Assembly: GCA_002742845.1 (NCBI GenBank)
Contig: DLUH01000001.1
Location: 623,291-687,290 of the forward strand
From: Sulfurovum sp. UBA12169
GTDB lineage: Bacteria; Campylobacterota; Campylobacteria; Campylobacterales; Sulfurovaceae
Direction of reading: 5' to 3'
DNA: 64,000 nt
The notes below the pieces were generated by a model, which searched no databases, had not been told where the DNA came from, and worked only from the letters and a program-made list of their open reading frames with translations. This document shows, piece by piece, positions 63,992 to 64,000 of this stretch. A program made the translations under genes and the position numbers. Position 1 is the first letter of the stretch; each line of letters starts with the position of its first letter.

Positions 63992-64000
63992 GCAGATGCT

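Noticed and set aside
1-64000. CRISPR arrays, prophage or complete insertion sequences
   Set aside because: No regularly spaced short repeats, phage structural genes or intact transposase were seen on either strand.

Overview
The window is AT-rich, gene-dense bacterial chromosome and reads as Campylobacterota (formerly Epsilonproteobacteria), most like the autotrophic sulfur/hydrogen oxidisers of the Sulfurovum-Sulfurimonas group. This rests on several gene sets: an HsrA/HP1043-type orphan regulator; bioA-ppiD-ftsA-ftsZ in the order known from Helicobacter; a UPF0323 lipoprotein beside a glutathionylspermidine-synthase-like gene; the four-subunit OorDABC 2-oxoglutarate:ferredoxin oxidoreductase; a monomeric NADP isocitrate dehydrogenase; and a FqrB-type ferredoxin/flavodoxin reductase. 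Genus assignment is inference; no rRNA or tRNA gene was recognised.

Layout. 1-4.2 kb: a tightly overlapping minus-strand operon with an outer-membrane TonB-type receptor, a small periplasmic protein (possibly YfiR-like) and a membrane GGDEF/EAL protein cut by the window edge. 4.3-14 kb: an N-acyl amino acid synthase-like protein, ftsL-like and rsmH, a metal-site-dead class II aldolase homologue, a Sel1-repeat protein, bioA, ppiD, ftsA and ftsZ. 14-31 kb: mostly housekeeping genes (UPF0323 lipoprotein, ATP-grasp ligase, ppk2, apaH, deoxyinosine glycosylase, prmC, M48 protease, ABC-F, LysM/3D cell-wall protein, thrC, argB, lpxK, hsrA, cmoB). 31-42.7 kb: cyclophilin, rny with a duplicated GC-rich palindromic repeat behind it, folate cyclo-ligase, TlpA lipoprotein, ftsY, plsC, radA, acpS, thiS, a methyltransferase, a TolC-family protein and argD. 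42.7-44.5 kb: a molybdopterin oxidoreductase.

44.5-46.6 kb is the accessory-looking stretch. The RNase P RNA gene rnpB is on the minus strand. A 15-bp exact copy of its 3' end lies 1.47 kb downstream. Between the copies are a small stress-type coiled-coil protein, a decayed small membrane protein and a small lipoprotein. This is the geometry of a small element integrated at the 3' end of rnpB.

46.7-57 kb is a co-oriented minus-strand carbon cluster: icd, mdh, fumC, sucC, sucD, oorD, oorA, oorB, oorC. Together these cover isocitrate to malate/oxaloacetate apart from succinate/fumarate interconversion, and can run in the reductive direction with reduced ferredoxin. ATP-citrate lyase, fumarate reductase and pyruvate oxidoreductase are not in the window. 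fqrB at 62 kb could exchange electrons between NADPH and the ferredoxin/flavodoxin pool used by Oor. dnaE, a DJ-1 family protein, a degenerate IS3-family orfA remnant and efp close the window.

The strongest candidates for something new are the receptor/periplasmic/c-di-GMP operon at 1-4.2 kb, the rnpB-flanked mini-island at 44.8-46.3 kb, the zinc-less aldolase homologue and the LuxI/FeeM-like acyl synthase. No CRISPR array, prophage or complete insertion sequence was seen.
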